Shown here in pieces: positions 10,932 through 21,945 of a DNA stretch of 64,000 nt. Position 1 is the first letter of the stretch. Every line of letters starts with the position of its first letter. Origin of the DNA: Sclerotinia nivalis. Its lineage: Eukaryota; Ascomycota; Leotiomycetes; Helotiales; Sclerotiniaceae. A model generated the notes under the pieces. It saw only the letters and a list, made by a program, of their open reading frames with translations, had not been told where the DNA came from and searched no databases. Position numbers and translations under genes: made by a program. The DNA is taken from assembly GCA_029531795.1 (NCBI GenBank), contig JAPEIS010000001.1, positions 1,054,001 through 1,118,000 of the forward strand, in the 5' to 3' direction.

Positions 10932-11997
10932 GATTGCGGGTTTTTTTGGGGGTTGGAATAGGAGTCGTTTGATTCTTTTTGCTTGGAATGGTAGAAAAGT
11001 AGATGTTTGTAGTGTAAGGCACCCCGGCTCTAAAAAATATATTCTTCGCAATCGCAGTCGCAGTCAAGTATCGCAGAAAATCAGATTCCTGAAGGCCATA
11101 GAATATAAATATAAATATAAAAATCAATTTTCTTTCTCAAAATGACAAAGTGTGCAAGAAGTCAAACCCTAGAAAGTACACCAAACACCAAACATCTATA
11201 ACTAAAATCAAATGACACTACACTATTATGAAGCCGTCCTAATCTCTAGCTTTTCCCTAACATCTCTAATACAAAAACACACACACATTCCCCCGCATCT
11301 ATCCCAAATACTATGTGTTGAATCTCAAAAACTACACTACGGAGAAACCGTTACTTTTTAGCTCCAGCATTCAATAAACTAGAGAAACACCCCACGAACC
11401 ACATCATAGAGAGATCACAATATTAAAGCACCAAGAACTCGGCTTGAAAAAAAATTCTATTTTGGGAAGATGTGTGTGATATTATTTGTTTTCCCAAAAG
11501 TATACATGTACCTATGTATGTACTCGAGTACTTCATTCCATGCCAACAAGAACTTTAATTCTATTTTGCCCACCTCATCACTATGAGGACAACTCTATAA
11601 AAGTACCTAAGGTATCTATAGCTAAAAGTAATCGGAGTATGGGTATGGGTATAGTACTCCTTCAAAGCCAGCCAATGCTAAAGCGAAAGCCAGTGCAAGT
11701 AAAAAAAAGAAAAAGAACAGTAAGAAGGAGAAAGAAATTGCGCGAAAAAGCGCGGATGAAAGAAATATAAAAATACTACAAAATATATGCCCATAAAACC
11801 TATATGTCCATTGACCTCTCTCCGTAAAGTCCACGCCCTAATTATGTGCAATAAATATTGGTATGTATGTATGGAGAACTTTCTCCTTCCCTTCCCTTCC
11901 CTTTCCTTTCCTTTCCTTTCCTTTCCTTTCCTTTCCCTAGCGTAAAAACATGCGAAGGTAAAATCTCATAACAGAAGTGCCTATTAGTCCATTACAA
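10932..11997. other. Intergenic with promoter repeat relic and polypyrimidine tract
   Basis: Holds a weak third copy of the promoter repeat (about 11217-11250) and a CCTTT/CCTTC tandem tract (11885-11937). Two related lines, ACTACACTATTATGAAGCCGT and ACTACACTACGGAGAAACCGT, suggest an older internal duplication at 11217 and 11332. No gene is supported. Confidence 0.55.
11885..11937. repeat. Pentanucleotide microsatellite (CCTTT/CCTTC)n
   Basis: About ten tandem CCTTY units just downstream of the stop of the 11998-13626 gene (in its 3' flank on the minus strand). Confidence 0.85.
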
Positions 11998-13626
11998 TTA
12001 GATCTTAATAGAATTCTTCCTTGGTCTTTTTAATTCTTCCGACAGTTCCTCCCGGACCGTTCGACACCATTTCCAAATTACTTCTTCAAATCCCTCCCAT
12101 GCATCACGATCCTCGCTATTTACAACTCCCATGACATCAAATTTGACATCTGCTTCCCATCTTAATTCCGCGGCTTTGACCCAGAATCGAAGGTTCTCGG
12201 CTGATCGGTATGGTTTGTTAAACTCGGTGTGGAAGGTAGATATTGCTCCAAAGGGTCTTTTACTCTTCTTGACTGCTGCATTATGTAGATTCACTAATCT
12301 TAGACCGGTTCTTAATTCCGCGAGGAGTGGTGTGGGGAGTAGACTGTCATCTTTTATATCATTTACTAATGACAATGGTGGTAGAGTATCAGGTTCCGGA
12401 TCCATGGATTTTAAAAATGCATACTCTCTTTCGATTTCCTTTCCTATCCAGCCATCTGCATGAAGCCACGTCCAACTTGCTATCAAATTTCTCTCCTCTT
12501 GCTCAAGGACTTTCTCTCGTCTAAGCATGTTGCGTACGCCGTCAACCCAATTATCCATTGTCTCCCTTTCCGCTGTGCGTATTCCATTGGCGAATCCTCG
12601 GGTAGCCATACGTTTCAATACCTCAAGAACAGATAACAATTCTCCTCGGATCTCTTTCTCTGACTTAATTGCTAGAAGGCGTTCAGGATGCTCGTGGGCC
12701 GTATAGTACATTTTCGCTGCACGGATAGCAAGAGTCATAATGTCGAGCATATGCATGCCTTGTACCTCGAACCAACCTCTATTCTTAGCGTCAGGGGTTG
12801 CGGGATTTGTAGGTTCGACTCTGGGCATGGGTAATGGAGAGGCCGGCGGGGTTCTTGCGTGCTTTGCATCTTCTAGAGCTATAGTAGCATTATTGAGAGC
12901 ATCGACCAAGCTCTGTCTAAGCTGATTGAGAGTTGGAGGAGGTTCAATGACCTTCTCGCGGTGAATGTAGGTACTTGCTGTCGGAGGAAGGAGGTGTAAA
13001 GGATTATCGTCTTCGTCGCCGCTGAAATATTCATCCTCGTCCTCGTTGTAGTCATGTAGAGGGTTTTCCACGATCAGACCACCTAGTTGCGCAGAGAGCT
13101 CGGGGCTGCTAGCTGTGGAAGCATAAGTTGAATCCGCATCGGATCCCGAATTAGGTACAAGGAATGACGTGTCCAAAGCCGATAAATCCAAAGTCTCTCT
13201 TCCATCCTTCCTCTTCTTCATCAATCGCCCACCTTTCCCGTCCAGCAGACCGGTTCGAGCGAAGTAGTATTGTATGTGCGCTATGCTTCCCAAGCTCAGA
13301 ACACTCTCTCTTGATTGTGCCGACTTTGCAAAATTGGTTCCTTGTGGTCGAACATAACCGCGTCGTTTTGGCCTTTCCAGACCTGCCATAGATGTGCTAG
13401 TCCCATAACTCGCAGATGATGATCGAGATACCGAGGTCCCCGAACTGTGTTCAGATGTACGACTCATTGTACTTGATCTGCCAGAAAAAACCGAGCCTTC
13501 GGAGGCTGTAGAAACGCATCGAGTGAAGTCCCGAGTTGCTCCTATAGCTGGTCTAGGCGGTCCAGTGGGAGATGGGGATCTTCTGGTGAACGAGGGTCGT
13601 CCGGTATATTCTTCTGCTGTCTCCAT
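11998..13626 (-). CDS. Conserved-looking fungal protein of unknown function
   Basis: A single exon of 542 residues with a clear coding character. Residues 1-120 are Ser/Thr/Arg rich and probably disordered, with many SP sites. A block IQYYFARTGLLDGKGGRLMKKRK at about 117-140 looks like a conserved short motif. An acidic stretch EDEDEYFSGDEDDN follows at about 200. The C-terminal 300 residues are helical with many Trp and charged residues (GMHMLDIMTLAIRAAKMYY, ASWTWLHADGWIG, WKWCRTVREELSEEL). No enzyme signature, membrane segment or named domain is recognised. It is likely a cytoplasmic scaffold-type protein, but no function is claimed. Confidence 0.75.
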   Translation of the reverse strand: METAEEYTGRPSFTRRSPSPTGPPRPAIGATRDFTRCVSTASEGSVFSGRSSTMSRTSEHSSGTSVSRSSSASYGTSTSMAGLERPKRRGYVRPQGTNFAKSAQSRESVLSLGSIAHIQYYFARTGLLDGKGGRLMKKRKDGRETLDLSALDTSFLVPNSGSDADSTYASTASSPELSAQLGGLIVENPLHDYNEDEDEYFSGDEDDNPLHLLPPTASTYIHREKVIEPPPTLNQLRQSLVDALNNATIALEDAKHARTPPASPLPMPRVEPTNPATPDAKNRGWFEVQGMHMLDIMTLAIRAAKMYYTAHEHPERLLAIKSEKEIRGELLSVLEVLKRMATRGFANGIRTAERETMDNWVDGVRNMLRREKVLEQEERNLIASWTWLHADGWIGKEIEREYAFLKSMDPEPDTLPPLSLVNDIKDDSLLPTPLLAELRTGLRLVNLHNAAVKKSKRPFGAISTFHTEFNKPYRSAENLRFWVKAAELRWEADVKFDVMGVVNSEDRDAWEGFEEVIWKWCRTVREELSEELKRPRKNSIKI

Positions 13627-15557
13627 GGTTCCCTATGCTGTAGCTCTCGTGTTGCTGGTGTCTTTATAAATCTTAAATCCAATGTGATATTATTAACAGT
13701 CGAAGATTATTCGCTTGGCCAGCTTTGAAATCCTCTGGGTCCTTTTCCCTAAAAGGATTTAAAGGTCAAAATCCCAATGCAACGCGGTTGCTATAGAAGA
13801 TTATGAGTAACCTTATATCGGCTGGGTACAACTACCAAGACCTTCTAAGTATCAAATAATTTCTCGGTGTTAAGGAGAAGTTGCAGGGTTTCGCGTTTTA
13901 GAATGAGTGAAGTAATTTTTTGATCGAAGACTTGTCTGCAAGGCTGCCCAAAGCGTTCTTAATAAGCCTAAACCTTCAAGAGAGGATTCGTAGGAAGGAT
14001 TGGATCGAAAGTGTGATGTGTGATGTAATAATGTATGTAACGAATGAAGTGAAAAGTAATAATATTAATAAACAGAATGAAGGAGTGAATGAAGGAAGAG
14101 AATATCGAATGGTAACCTTAAAGGTATGGAGTTTGAGAAGTACTGTATGATGAAAGTCTTGAAAGTCTTGAAAGTCTTGAAATGTCTTGAATGTCTTGAA
14201 TGTCTTAAATGTCTTACAGTAATGTCTGTGTGCGTATTGTTTTATGAAGCAGAAGAATCATAATCATAAGGGAAATTGAGTAACTCTCCAGTCAATATCC
14301 CATGAACATGATTATGAACATGAACATGAATCCACCTTTTGGTATAATCTCTCATAAATCTCTCATGACGGGATCATAAGGTTTTCTTGCCACGCTGTCT
14401 TAATCTGGGTAAATCCTAATCTCTTTTGAAATGTCAATATTTAATCTCGTCTCCGGAAAACGGGTTGTAGTTACGCATTCGCTCAAGGAAAAGCTTCGGA
14501 AAACCTCCACTCTTAATGAAATTAACATACCGATGTCGTCGCGCATTAATGAATATACAGAAGAACCTGGTGTAAATGAGTATAAACGAAACTCCACAGA
14601 ACATATTTCTAAATGTCTTACCTTTCTAATTGGTCTGCATAGTGTTCATAGTGTGTTCATACGTCTGCTCCTCCAGCCCTACAAATTCTCCCGCAAAGGA
14701 TAGTTCGGAGACGAGGGGGGCGCAACGGAAGTGGAGTGAGTTGCATATCTTCCTGGTCACGTTACATCACATCCACATAGATCATACTCGAGTAGATTTA
14801 TTTTTGGTTTCATTTCAATCGATCGGGAGCTCAACAGCCTTTGGGATTGAACAACAAGTGCTGTTTAAGGAACCAGTAATCATGAGGGAAGTCCATTTGA
14901 TTCAAGATTCCTATCTTCCAAACAAATAATCAGAAGTCGCTTGAAGCTCCAAAAATCTTTCAAACCCCCGTTAAGCGCCAAAAACCCCCGGAACAACCAC
15001 AGCCTGTAACTTACCCGTTTCAAATATTCTCCCAGCGAACCGGTACCACAACCGCCACGACGTCTTACTTTTCAAGCTCTATATGCCAATCATATATATA
15101 TATAATCATGTATGATTATCCCCGTCCTATCCGGAGCTTCCAAAAATTGTTACCATTTTTGAGGATTTATAGCCGCGGGTTTCATGTTGAATTTATTCGA
15201 GTTCATTGAATGGATTTGTTGATTTTGAAATGCAGAATGGAGTGAGTAACAAGGTAGGAGTAGATGCGTTTGTTTTATTTTTGGGAATTGGTAGACGCGG
15301 GAGAGGCAATGGTGGTGTATATAAGAAAGACGGAATTTCTGTGGAGATGATGTGTTTCTATGCTATACATTTTCAAAGGCTTCTCTGGCAGAGTGCAATA
15401 ATTCAACATCTTGGATTTCTTATAGATTGCCTGGTGCATCACAACTCTCTATTTTTTTTCCTTCCGAATCTTACGATTGCATACAATTCATTTGCTAGCT
15501 TCCTCTTCCAGGTTTCACATCACAAATTATACAACAATTTCCTCAAAATAGTCCAGA
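13627..15557. other. Intergenic, 1.9 kb
   Basis: Contains the promoter of the minus-strand gene ending at 13626, a decamer minisatellite at 14152-14216 and several ATGAACATGAAC units near 14310. The open frames at 13920-14150 and 14431-14929 have no coding features. No gene is seen. Confidence 0.55.
14152..14216. repeat. Minisatellite (GAAAGTCTT / GAATGTCTT)n
   Basis: Seven degenerate tandem units of 9-10 bp, changing gradually from GAAAGTCTT to GAATGTCTT to AAATGTCTT. The gradient of point changes suggests slippage growth from one end. Confidence 0.85.
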
Positions 15558-15986
15558 ATGGATATGGAAATGGATGCACCTCTTCTCCGTCCCTCGACTC
15601 CAACTTCCACACACACCTCCTCCTCAACCTCTTCCACCTACCGCAGCTTCAAATCCAGCCATAGCAGACCTCTCTCCACATACACTACACCGTTTTCCCA
15701 CTCTAAATCCCCCAGCCTCAGTTCCCAGTCATCCGGCTCTTCTCTGAAAACCCCCAGCACCCTCTCACGCACACGATCTCTCTACACAAAACTCAATACC
15801 GAAGTGCAATTTATGAAACTGAAACTATCGACTCGAAGAAGGAAGGACAAGGGGAAAGAAGGGCGTTGGGTTAAGATTGAGGGGGAAGGAGAGGGTGAGA
15901 GGAGGATCGAGATGGTTTGGAGGAGGATGGATGGCGGGCAGGGAATGATTCCTTATGGTGGGGTGGGAAGGGAAAGATTGGATTGA
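15558..15986 (+). CDS. Small basic Ser/Thr-rich protein, unknown
   Basis: Single exon, 142 residues, start MDMEMDAPLLRPSTP. The N-terminal 80 residues are almost all Ser, Thr, Pro and Arg (SFKSSHSRPLSTYTTPF, LSRTRSLYTKLNTE). The rest is basic with a WVKIEGEGEGE stretch and a possible short folded part (IEMVWRRMDGGQGMIPYGG). No domain is recognised. The switch from a pyrimidine-rich to a purine-rich coding strand halfway is typical of low-complexity frames, so the call is tentative. Confidence 0.5.
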   Translation: MDMEMDAPLLRPSTPTSTHTSSSTSSTYRSFKSSHSRPLSTYTTPFSHSKSPSLSSQSSGSSLKTPSTLSRTRSLYTKLNTEVQFMKLKLSTRRRKDKGKEGRWVKIEGEGEGERRIEMVWRRMDGGQGMIPYGGVGRERLD

Positions 15987-16473
15987 ATCGGGATTTTGAG
16001 AGGGGATATTTGAGAAGGGAACACAGTAATACCATGGGAGCGGAATTTTGTGTCTAGATTTGGGTTTATGGAGTCTGGTTCGGTGTGGGAATGGACAGAA
16101 AACTTATTCGTCTTTGAATGATGGTGGGTAACGGCTGGAGTTTTGATTCTTATTTATGTCATGATGAGCTACATGACTGTCATGTTAACGATTAATGCCA
16201 CGGACATATACGAGAGTGTAATGATATTGCAAATGCTTCCTTCAATTTGAAAAAATAAATCTGTTCCTTGAAGCTAACTATTGGTTTTGACAGCAAATAC
16301 TTAACACATTTTAGTCCAATTGGTTCGGTGTGTGTGAAAACAAAGTTGTAACCCGTCAGAGCTCGAAGAGTGAGATCAACACGAACATCTACTTAAGACA
16401 ATGATGATAAAAGTCAAGAGTATCTCGAACACAAGTTAGAAATAAATGATTTTAATAATTTCTTCATAAATTT
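15987..16473. other. Convergent intergenic region
   Basis: 3' flanks of the small Ser-rich gene (+) and of the SDR gene (-). AT-rich, nothing recognised. Confidence 0.6.
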
Positions 16474-17389
16474 TCATCTACCCATCCAGCCACCATCTAC
16501 CGTAAGAATATGTCCCGAGATATACGCGCTTCCCTTGCTTGCCAAGAAAACAACGCTCGCCTTGAAGTCATCCGGAGCACCCCATCGACCCGCCGGTATT
16601 CTTTCACTGATACTCCTCAATCTTTCCGGATTGGCCAATAACGCAGTATTCATCTCCGTCTCGATATAACCTGGAGCAATCGCATTGACATTAATTCCTT
16701 TCGATGCCCATTCGTTCGATAAAGCTTTGGTAAGTTGTGCCACGGCACCTTTCGATGCTGCGTATGCTGGAACGGTAAGACCACCTTGGAATGTTAGGAG
16801 ACTGGCAAAATTGATGATGCTACCTCGTCGGCCGGTCGAAGCGGATGGTTCGAGATTTAACATGTGGGCGCCAACATCGCGACAGAGGGTGAAGACAGTA
16901 TTGAGATTAACTTGGATAACCTAAAAATAATACTTGTTAGTAACCTGCCCTCTACAAATATGGACCATGAGATACGCACCTCATTCCAGTCATTATCCGG
17001 AAACTCGTGACTTGGATGACGGCGCTGAATTCCGGCACAGTTTATGAGAATTTGTATCGAGTGCCCATCCTTCAGAATCTTAGAAGTGATTCCAGCGACT
17101 TCTTCCTTCGATGCAAGGTCCGCGGTGTATATAGGAGCTTTCCTGCCCAGAGCTTCGACAGCCTTTTGAGTCTCGAGATTATCGCGATTACGCTGTACAA
17201 CAAACATTCGTAAGTATAATACAATCTGAATTTAATGCAACGAAATCGAATTACCTGTATCAATATCAAATCTGCTCCTGCCTCTGCAAGTGCTATGCAG
17301 ACTGCTTGTCCAATGCCTCGAGTACCACCACTAACGAGGGCGGTTTGTCCTTCTAAAGAGAAGAGTGCTGCTGAAGCTGCGGTAGCCAT
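16474..17389 (-). CDS. Short-chain dehydrogenase/reductase, KduD/IdnO (gluconate 5-dehydrogenase) type
   Basis: Three minus-strand exons: 17389-17255, 17192-16980, 16920-16474; 264 residues, classical SDR size. VSGGTRGIG at residues 19-27 is the Rossmann dinucleotide loop. NCAG at 96-99, Ser156 and Tyr169-x3-Lys173 (YAASK) form the active site. [11 protein letters not shown] and the C-terminal [11 protein letters not shown] are typical of the KduD / 2-deoxy-D-gluconate 3-dehydrogenase and gluconate 5-dehydrogenase branch. An in-frame ATG lies 14 codons upstream (17431), but homologous SDRs start near the chosen Met. It shares a 367-bp divergent promoter with the zinc dehydrogenase at 17757, so the two are probably co-regulated. 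The substrate is inferred to be a keto-sugar acid such as 5-keto-D-gluconate. Confidence 0.9.
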
Positions 17390-17756
17390 TGTATTATCCC
17401 GTACCTCAAGATGTATTTGATGTTCTTTCACATCTTGTCTGAATAAGTACTAGGTACTAGTAAGTACTAAGTACTCCGTAGGTGTATCAATTGATCAATT
17501 CACAAAATGCCCTTGTGCTTCCCCTCCGACAAGCGGGCCGGAAAGTTGAACGTGGGGGTGAAATTGCTCCAAATGTGCCCCGAACTCCACATTGGTGGGG
17601 TCATGACCTTGTCCCTGTTTGTAACACCGTCATAACCGGCTGGTTTTTCGGCATAAGAGGTATTTATTAGTACCAAATACTACGCTCATTTTGACATTGA
17701 AATTATTTCAAAATCTGATCAAAACCAACATCTCCTACAAGAAATTATTCGATATT
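17390..17756. promoter_or_regulatory. Divergent promoter between SDR and zinc dehydrogenase
   Basis: Both starts face away from this 367-bp segment. It contains repeated AAGTACT/TAGTACT words (ACTAGGTACTAGTAAGTACTAAGTACT at 17449-17475 and TTAGTACC at 17667) and the GC-rich words GCGGGCCGG and TGTGCCCCG, candidates for a Zn2Cys6 or Cys2His2 regulator. No specific factor is claimed. Confidence 0.5.
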
Positions 17757-19068
17757 ATGGCTTCTATTGATAATACCCACAGTAGTGGGCAAAGAGAAGT
17801 GAAAGCTTCCGTACTTCATGGTGCCAAAGACTTGAAAGTTGTAAGTTGGAGGTTTCAATTGCTTCATAAGACAAGTAACTGCTGGCCTAACATTCAAAGG
17901 AAACTCGTACACTCGGTGTACCTGAACCAACAGAGGTACAAGTTGCGGTGCAAGCGACTGGTCTTTGCGGATCTGACTTACACTACTATAATCACTATAG
18001 AAATGGAGATATTATCGTAAGGGAGCCTATGACTCTTGGCCATGAATCTGCTGGTGTTATTACTGCTGTCGGCTCTGAAGTCAACAATCTGAAGGTTGGA
18101 GATCACGTTGCGCTAGAAGTTGGACTTCCTTGCAAGAATTGTGACTTGTGTGCAAATGGGCGATACAATATCTGCAAAGAAATGAAGTTTAGAAGTTCAG
18201 CAAAAGCATTCCCACATTTCCAGGGAACTCTGCAAGAACGGATCAATCATCCCGCTGCATATTGTCACTTGTATGTATTGATTCCGTTACTTTCTGGCCA
18301 CGTGCTCACTCGTGTAGATTACCACCAAATGTATCTCTTGAGCTCGGTGCCGTACTCGAACCTCTCAGTGTCGCAATACACGGTACGAGAAGAGCAGCTC
18401 TGCCAAAGGGCAAGACGGTGCTCATATTTGGTGCTGGAGCAGTGGGGCTCTTATGTGCCGCGATGTGTAGGGTCACCGGTGCCAAAAATATCGTTATAGC
18501 AGATATACAGCCCGACCGATTAGATTTCGCGATTCAGAACAAGTTTGCAGATGCCAAGCTTCTGGTTCCTATGACCAGACCTCAGTCGATCGAGGATAAA
18601 TTGGCATTCGCGAAAGAGGTCGCGGAATTAGTCAAGGAGGCATCTGGAGAAGGAGAGGTCGATGCAGTATTTGAATGCACAGGTGTTGAATCATGTCTTC
18701 AGGCTTCCATATATGTAAGTCAAATTGTGTTTGATGGAGACTTTGAAGCTAATTCACGGCAGTCAACTAAACCGGGAGGAAAGATAATGTTAATTGGTAT
18801 GGGAACGCCCATACAAACGTTACCGATTTCCGCCGCGGCTTTACGAGAAGTTGATCTCGTAGGTGTCTTCCGATACGCAAATACCTACGCAGATGCCATC
18901 AAACTCGTTGGGAGCAAGGATCCTCTACTTCCAGATCTCTCGAAGTTAATCACGCAGAGATACAAGGGATTCGAGAATATTCCGGACGCGTTTGCGATGG
19001 CTGGTAAGGTCAAGGATGATGATGGTAGATTGGTTTTGAAAGTCCTCGTTGATACCACTGAGTCGTAA
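17757..19068 (+). CDS. Zinc-dependent polyol dehydrogenase (sorbitol / L-idonate 5-dehydrogenase family)
   Basis: Medium-chain NAD(P)-dependent dehydrogenase of polyols or aldonates. Exons: 17757-17840, 17900-18270, 18318-18714, 18763-19068; 385 residues. Catalytic zinc site Cys51 (GLCGSDLHYY) with His76-Glu77 (GHESAG). Structural zinc Cys106, Cys109, Cys112 and Cys120 in CKNCDLCANGRYNIC. GAGAVGLL is the nucleotide-binding loop. VIADIQ ends the second strand in Asp, which favours NAD over NADP. HYRNGDIIVREP resembles sorbitol, xylitol and L-idonate dehydrogenases rather than alcohol dehydrogenases. The last intron is only 48 bp, stop-free and a multiple of three. Divergent from an IdnO-type SDR and 2.9 kb from myo-inositol oxygenase. 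L-arabinitol or xylitol dehydrogenase are the alternatives. Confidence 0.92.
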
Positions 19069-21945
19069 AGGGGTTCGTCTATTCCACGAAGCTACTCACC
19101 CGTGGTTATTAGATGATTGTCCTTGGCTAACGCAACCTTATCAAAATTGGAAATAGCGAGGGTCAGATTGAGTGAATACTTACATTTTGGTTACCGTCAA
19201 TATTCTGGTATAAAGTTGACTGGAAATAATCACATTTGGATGGCGATGTAGAAAGATAAAGGTTGATCATTTTTATCAACAAAGACTCTCTTGATCACAT
19301 GGCGGACTTAAACTTAATAAAATATATTTACTCCTAGATTCAGTCTCCATCAATTCTCACTCAGATTATCTATGGATTTTCCATGGCTCAAAGATGAACA
19401 GTTTTGTAATTGCTCTTTAGATGTTCCCTGCCCAGAACAGGCCACACCACCTTCACTCCTCATCTCATCCTAGATGTGCACACTTTTGTAATTCCAATCC
19501 CCCTTACGAAACCTTCAATGAAGGAGCACATAACTTTAGAAACTCTCGACTACTCAAAATAGAAAGTTGATTTATCGAAGGCTATTGTAGCTATAAGTAG
19601 GTATTCTTCTCAGAATATATTTCTTCTTGCCATCTCGAAGTCGCGCCTTGGGTGAGCTTTTGAGTTTTGGAAAACATTTTTTTTTGCTGAAGAGACGATG
19701 TCTCGTGCCAGGCGTGTAATCCAGCATGCCTCCTGTTAAAGCCAAAAGGAGCTCCAAAGCTTGCAACAGAATTAGAATAGCATTGCTGCACACCTACCAT
19801 TGAGTCTACCGAGATATTTTACTAGCTTTTATGATTGATTCAACCAGGAGTACTCCACACCACAAAAGATGATGCCATCCACAATGTCCGATCCTCAACA
19901 CGATTATATTATCCTTCATGCACATCCCATCAGAAGCAGTGCAGGTTGATAAATCTCCTCTGAGGTGCGTGATGATTCGGATGGAGATTATAGAAGAGCG
20001 ATTGAGTACTAGGTACTTTCGCGTTTCTGCCTCACTTTTGGGATACTGGTCTCAACTTAAGACACAACCAAGAGTGTCATAAGATTTAAAAAGTGCTCTA
20101 TTAACGCAATAGATTTGGTTGGTTGTCCTTGAGTGCTTAGACCTCTGTAAATCTATGGACAAAAAGTTTCATGGGCTTTTTCTTCTTTCATGTGTCGAGC
20201 TCATTCATGCTCGCATTTCAATCTTGGTATAAGACGTTCAACCGGATTTATGTAGATTGAGAGATCACCGGGAGATGCTTTCTCTGCTTTCAATATCACG
20301 ATTGGGTCATGTGCATTCTCTGAACGAGAGTGTATGAGCGGAGGTTGCAGCACAATGGACTCTGAGTCCGAGTCAACGAGACTTGGGTAAGTCCGTGATA
20401 TTCCGCTACAAACAGCATTCAACGAATATGCGCACGGTTCGGTACTTTAGAGTTATATATCTAGATAGCACATACTTAATTTGTTCATTAATCACGTGTT
20501 AAGAATGAAGGGCAAGTAGAACCTGTTGAGATGTTGAATGAGCTCGGAGGAGAATTGACCCCACCTGTGCATAAGGAATCAGACCTGCAACCAAAAGAAA
20601 GTTTCAATGTCAAATCACGAGGTATGATGTCGAAAACCGAAGATGGGTCGGAAACCGGAGGCTAGTGGTAAAGGATCGTGATCGTGAAATTAAGGCAAGA
20701 GTAGTAGCAAGCAGCCATGAAGTAATGGAATCCAATGTGAACAACGCTTTGCATCATCAGTCAGGTCGCGATAACAGTAGTGATTACTCGATACCGGTTA
20801 ATCTTTGATTCGAGATAGTTCTATTTCGTATTGCCAGGAGGGATTATCGTGGACCAACCTATAGTGGGGAGTACTATAATGTCTATCAAGTTCTCATATG
20901 TTCTCGATCTTTGCCAAGCTCGGCACTTTTAAATCCGACGTCGGTCGATTACTTGTAAGGTTAACGAAGAGCCGATATAGGTGCGAGCACTAACAGTTGG
21001 TAGTTGACCTCCAGACTACTTGCTATCATGTTGTGAGACGTCAATGTGGTGCGGAATGGACGATCAAAGAGTGCATGATCGAAAAGAAGTGCCTCGACAC
21101 GGTCTAGGGAAAAGTCCGCGGGGATTATTGTGGGTTTTTGGTGAGAATTATCAGGAATTTCCATCTTCATGAAAAAGCGTATCAGGATATCATGAAAACC
21201 GTTTGATAATAAGATCTACTTGGGGCAAAACTCTAAATATTGCCGAGAATAATGGATTGATATGTTTGGGCCGCTTAGACGAGATGTTATGGGGAAATAA
21301 CCGTTACCGAAGCTTTTTTACTTTAGTTCTTGTCTTGCTTTGGCAATTAAAAATGGCAAGTTGCCAATTTTGTGGTTGAGGGAAATAACCAATTCCGGAA
21401 AATTACCCCTTCATGACTCAATCTAGTAATTTTCTTCTTGTCTGTTACACACATCTCCAGATCGACACTGATCATCAAAGATCCGGCTTCCCCGAACTCC
21501 CACTTCAACTGTCACCCCACGCATTTAGTTTGTAACACGATGACCCCTAAAATAATCATCATTCAAATGTTTATTTCCCCTTCTGTTTGTAACCTGGCAA
21601 GTCCTGGAAATCATGACTAGTTACATGTCACATATTGGTCAGTATGACACAATTGAGATGCTTGTGCGCAGAAACATTATTTATTTATACCTCCGACTCG
21701 ACTCTGGAGTGAAGTGGTCAGGTATCGGTACAATATTCGCTTTCTTGTCCTGTTTTCTCATCCTCCTTCCGAGGTTCCCGTCACAAGAAGCTTATACAGC
21801 AAGTTGTCTATAATTATCCCGCCATTCCCCAACATTTTTAATCATATACCTTCAACTACGATAATCTTCCCTCCTCAAATTATCAAACTCCTTCCAAAGC
21901 AACTTCATAGCTTTTGATATCCCCTCTTCCACCATCTCTCCAAAG
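19069..21945. other. Long intergenic region, 2.9 kb
   Basis: No gene is supported. One coding-like stretch lies on the plus strand at 20504-20665 (54 codons), preceded by an AAG acceptor-like end and reading NEGQVEPVEMLNELGG to a TAG. It could be a gene relic. The minus-strand frame at 20961-21170 has no features. A CACGTG box lies at 20493-20498. The last 300 bases are a pyrimidine-rich promoter for myo-inositol oxygenase. Confidence 0.5.
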
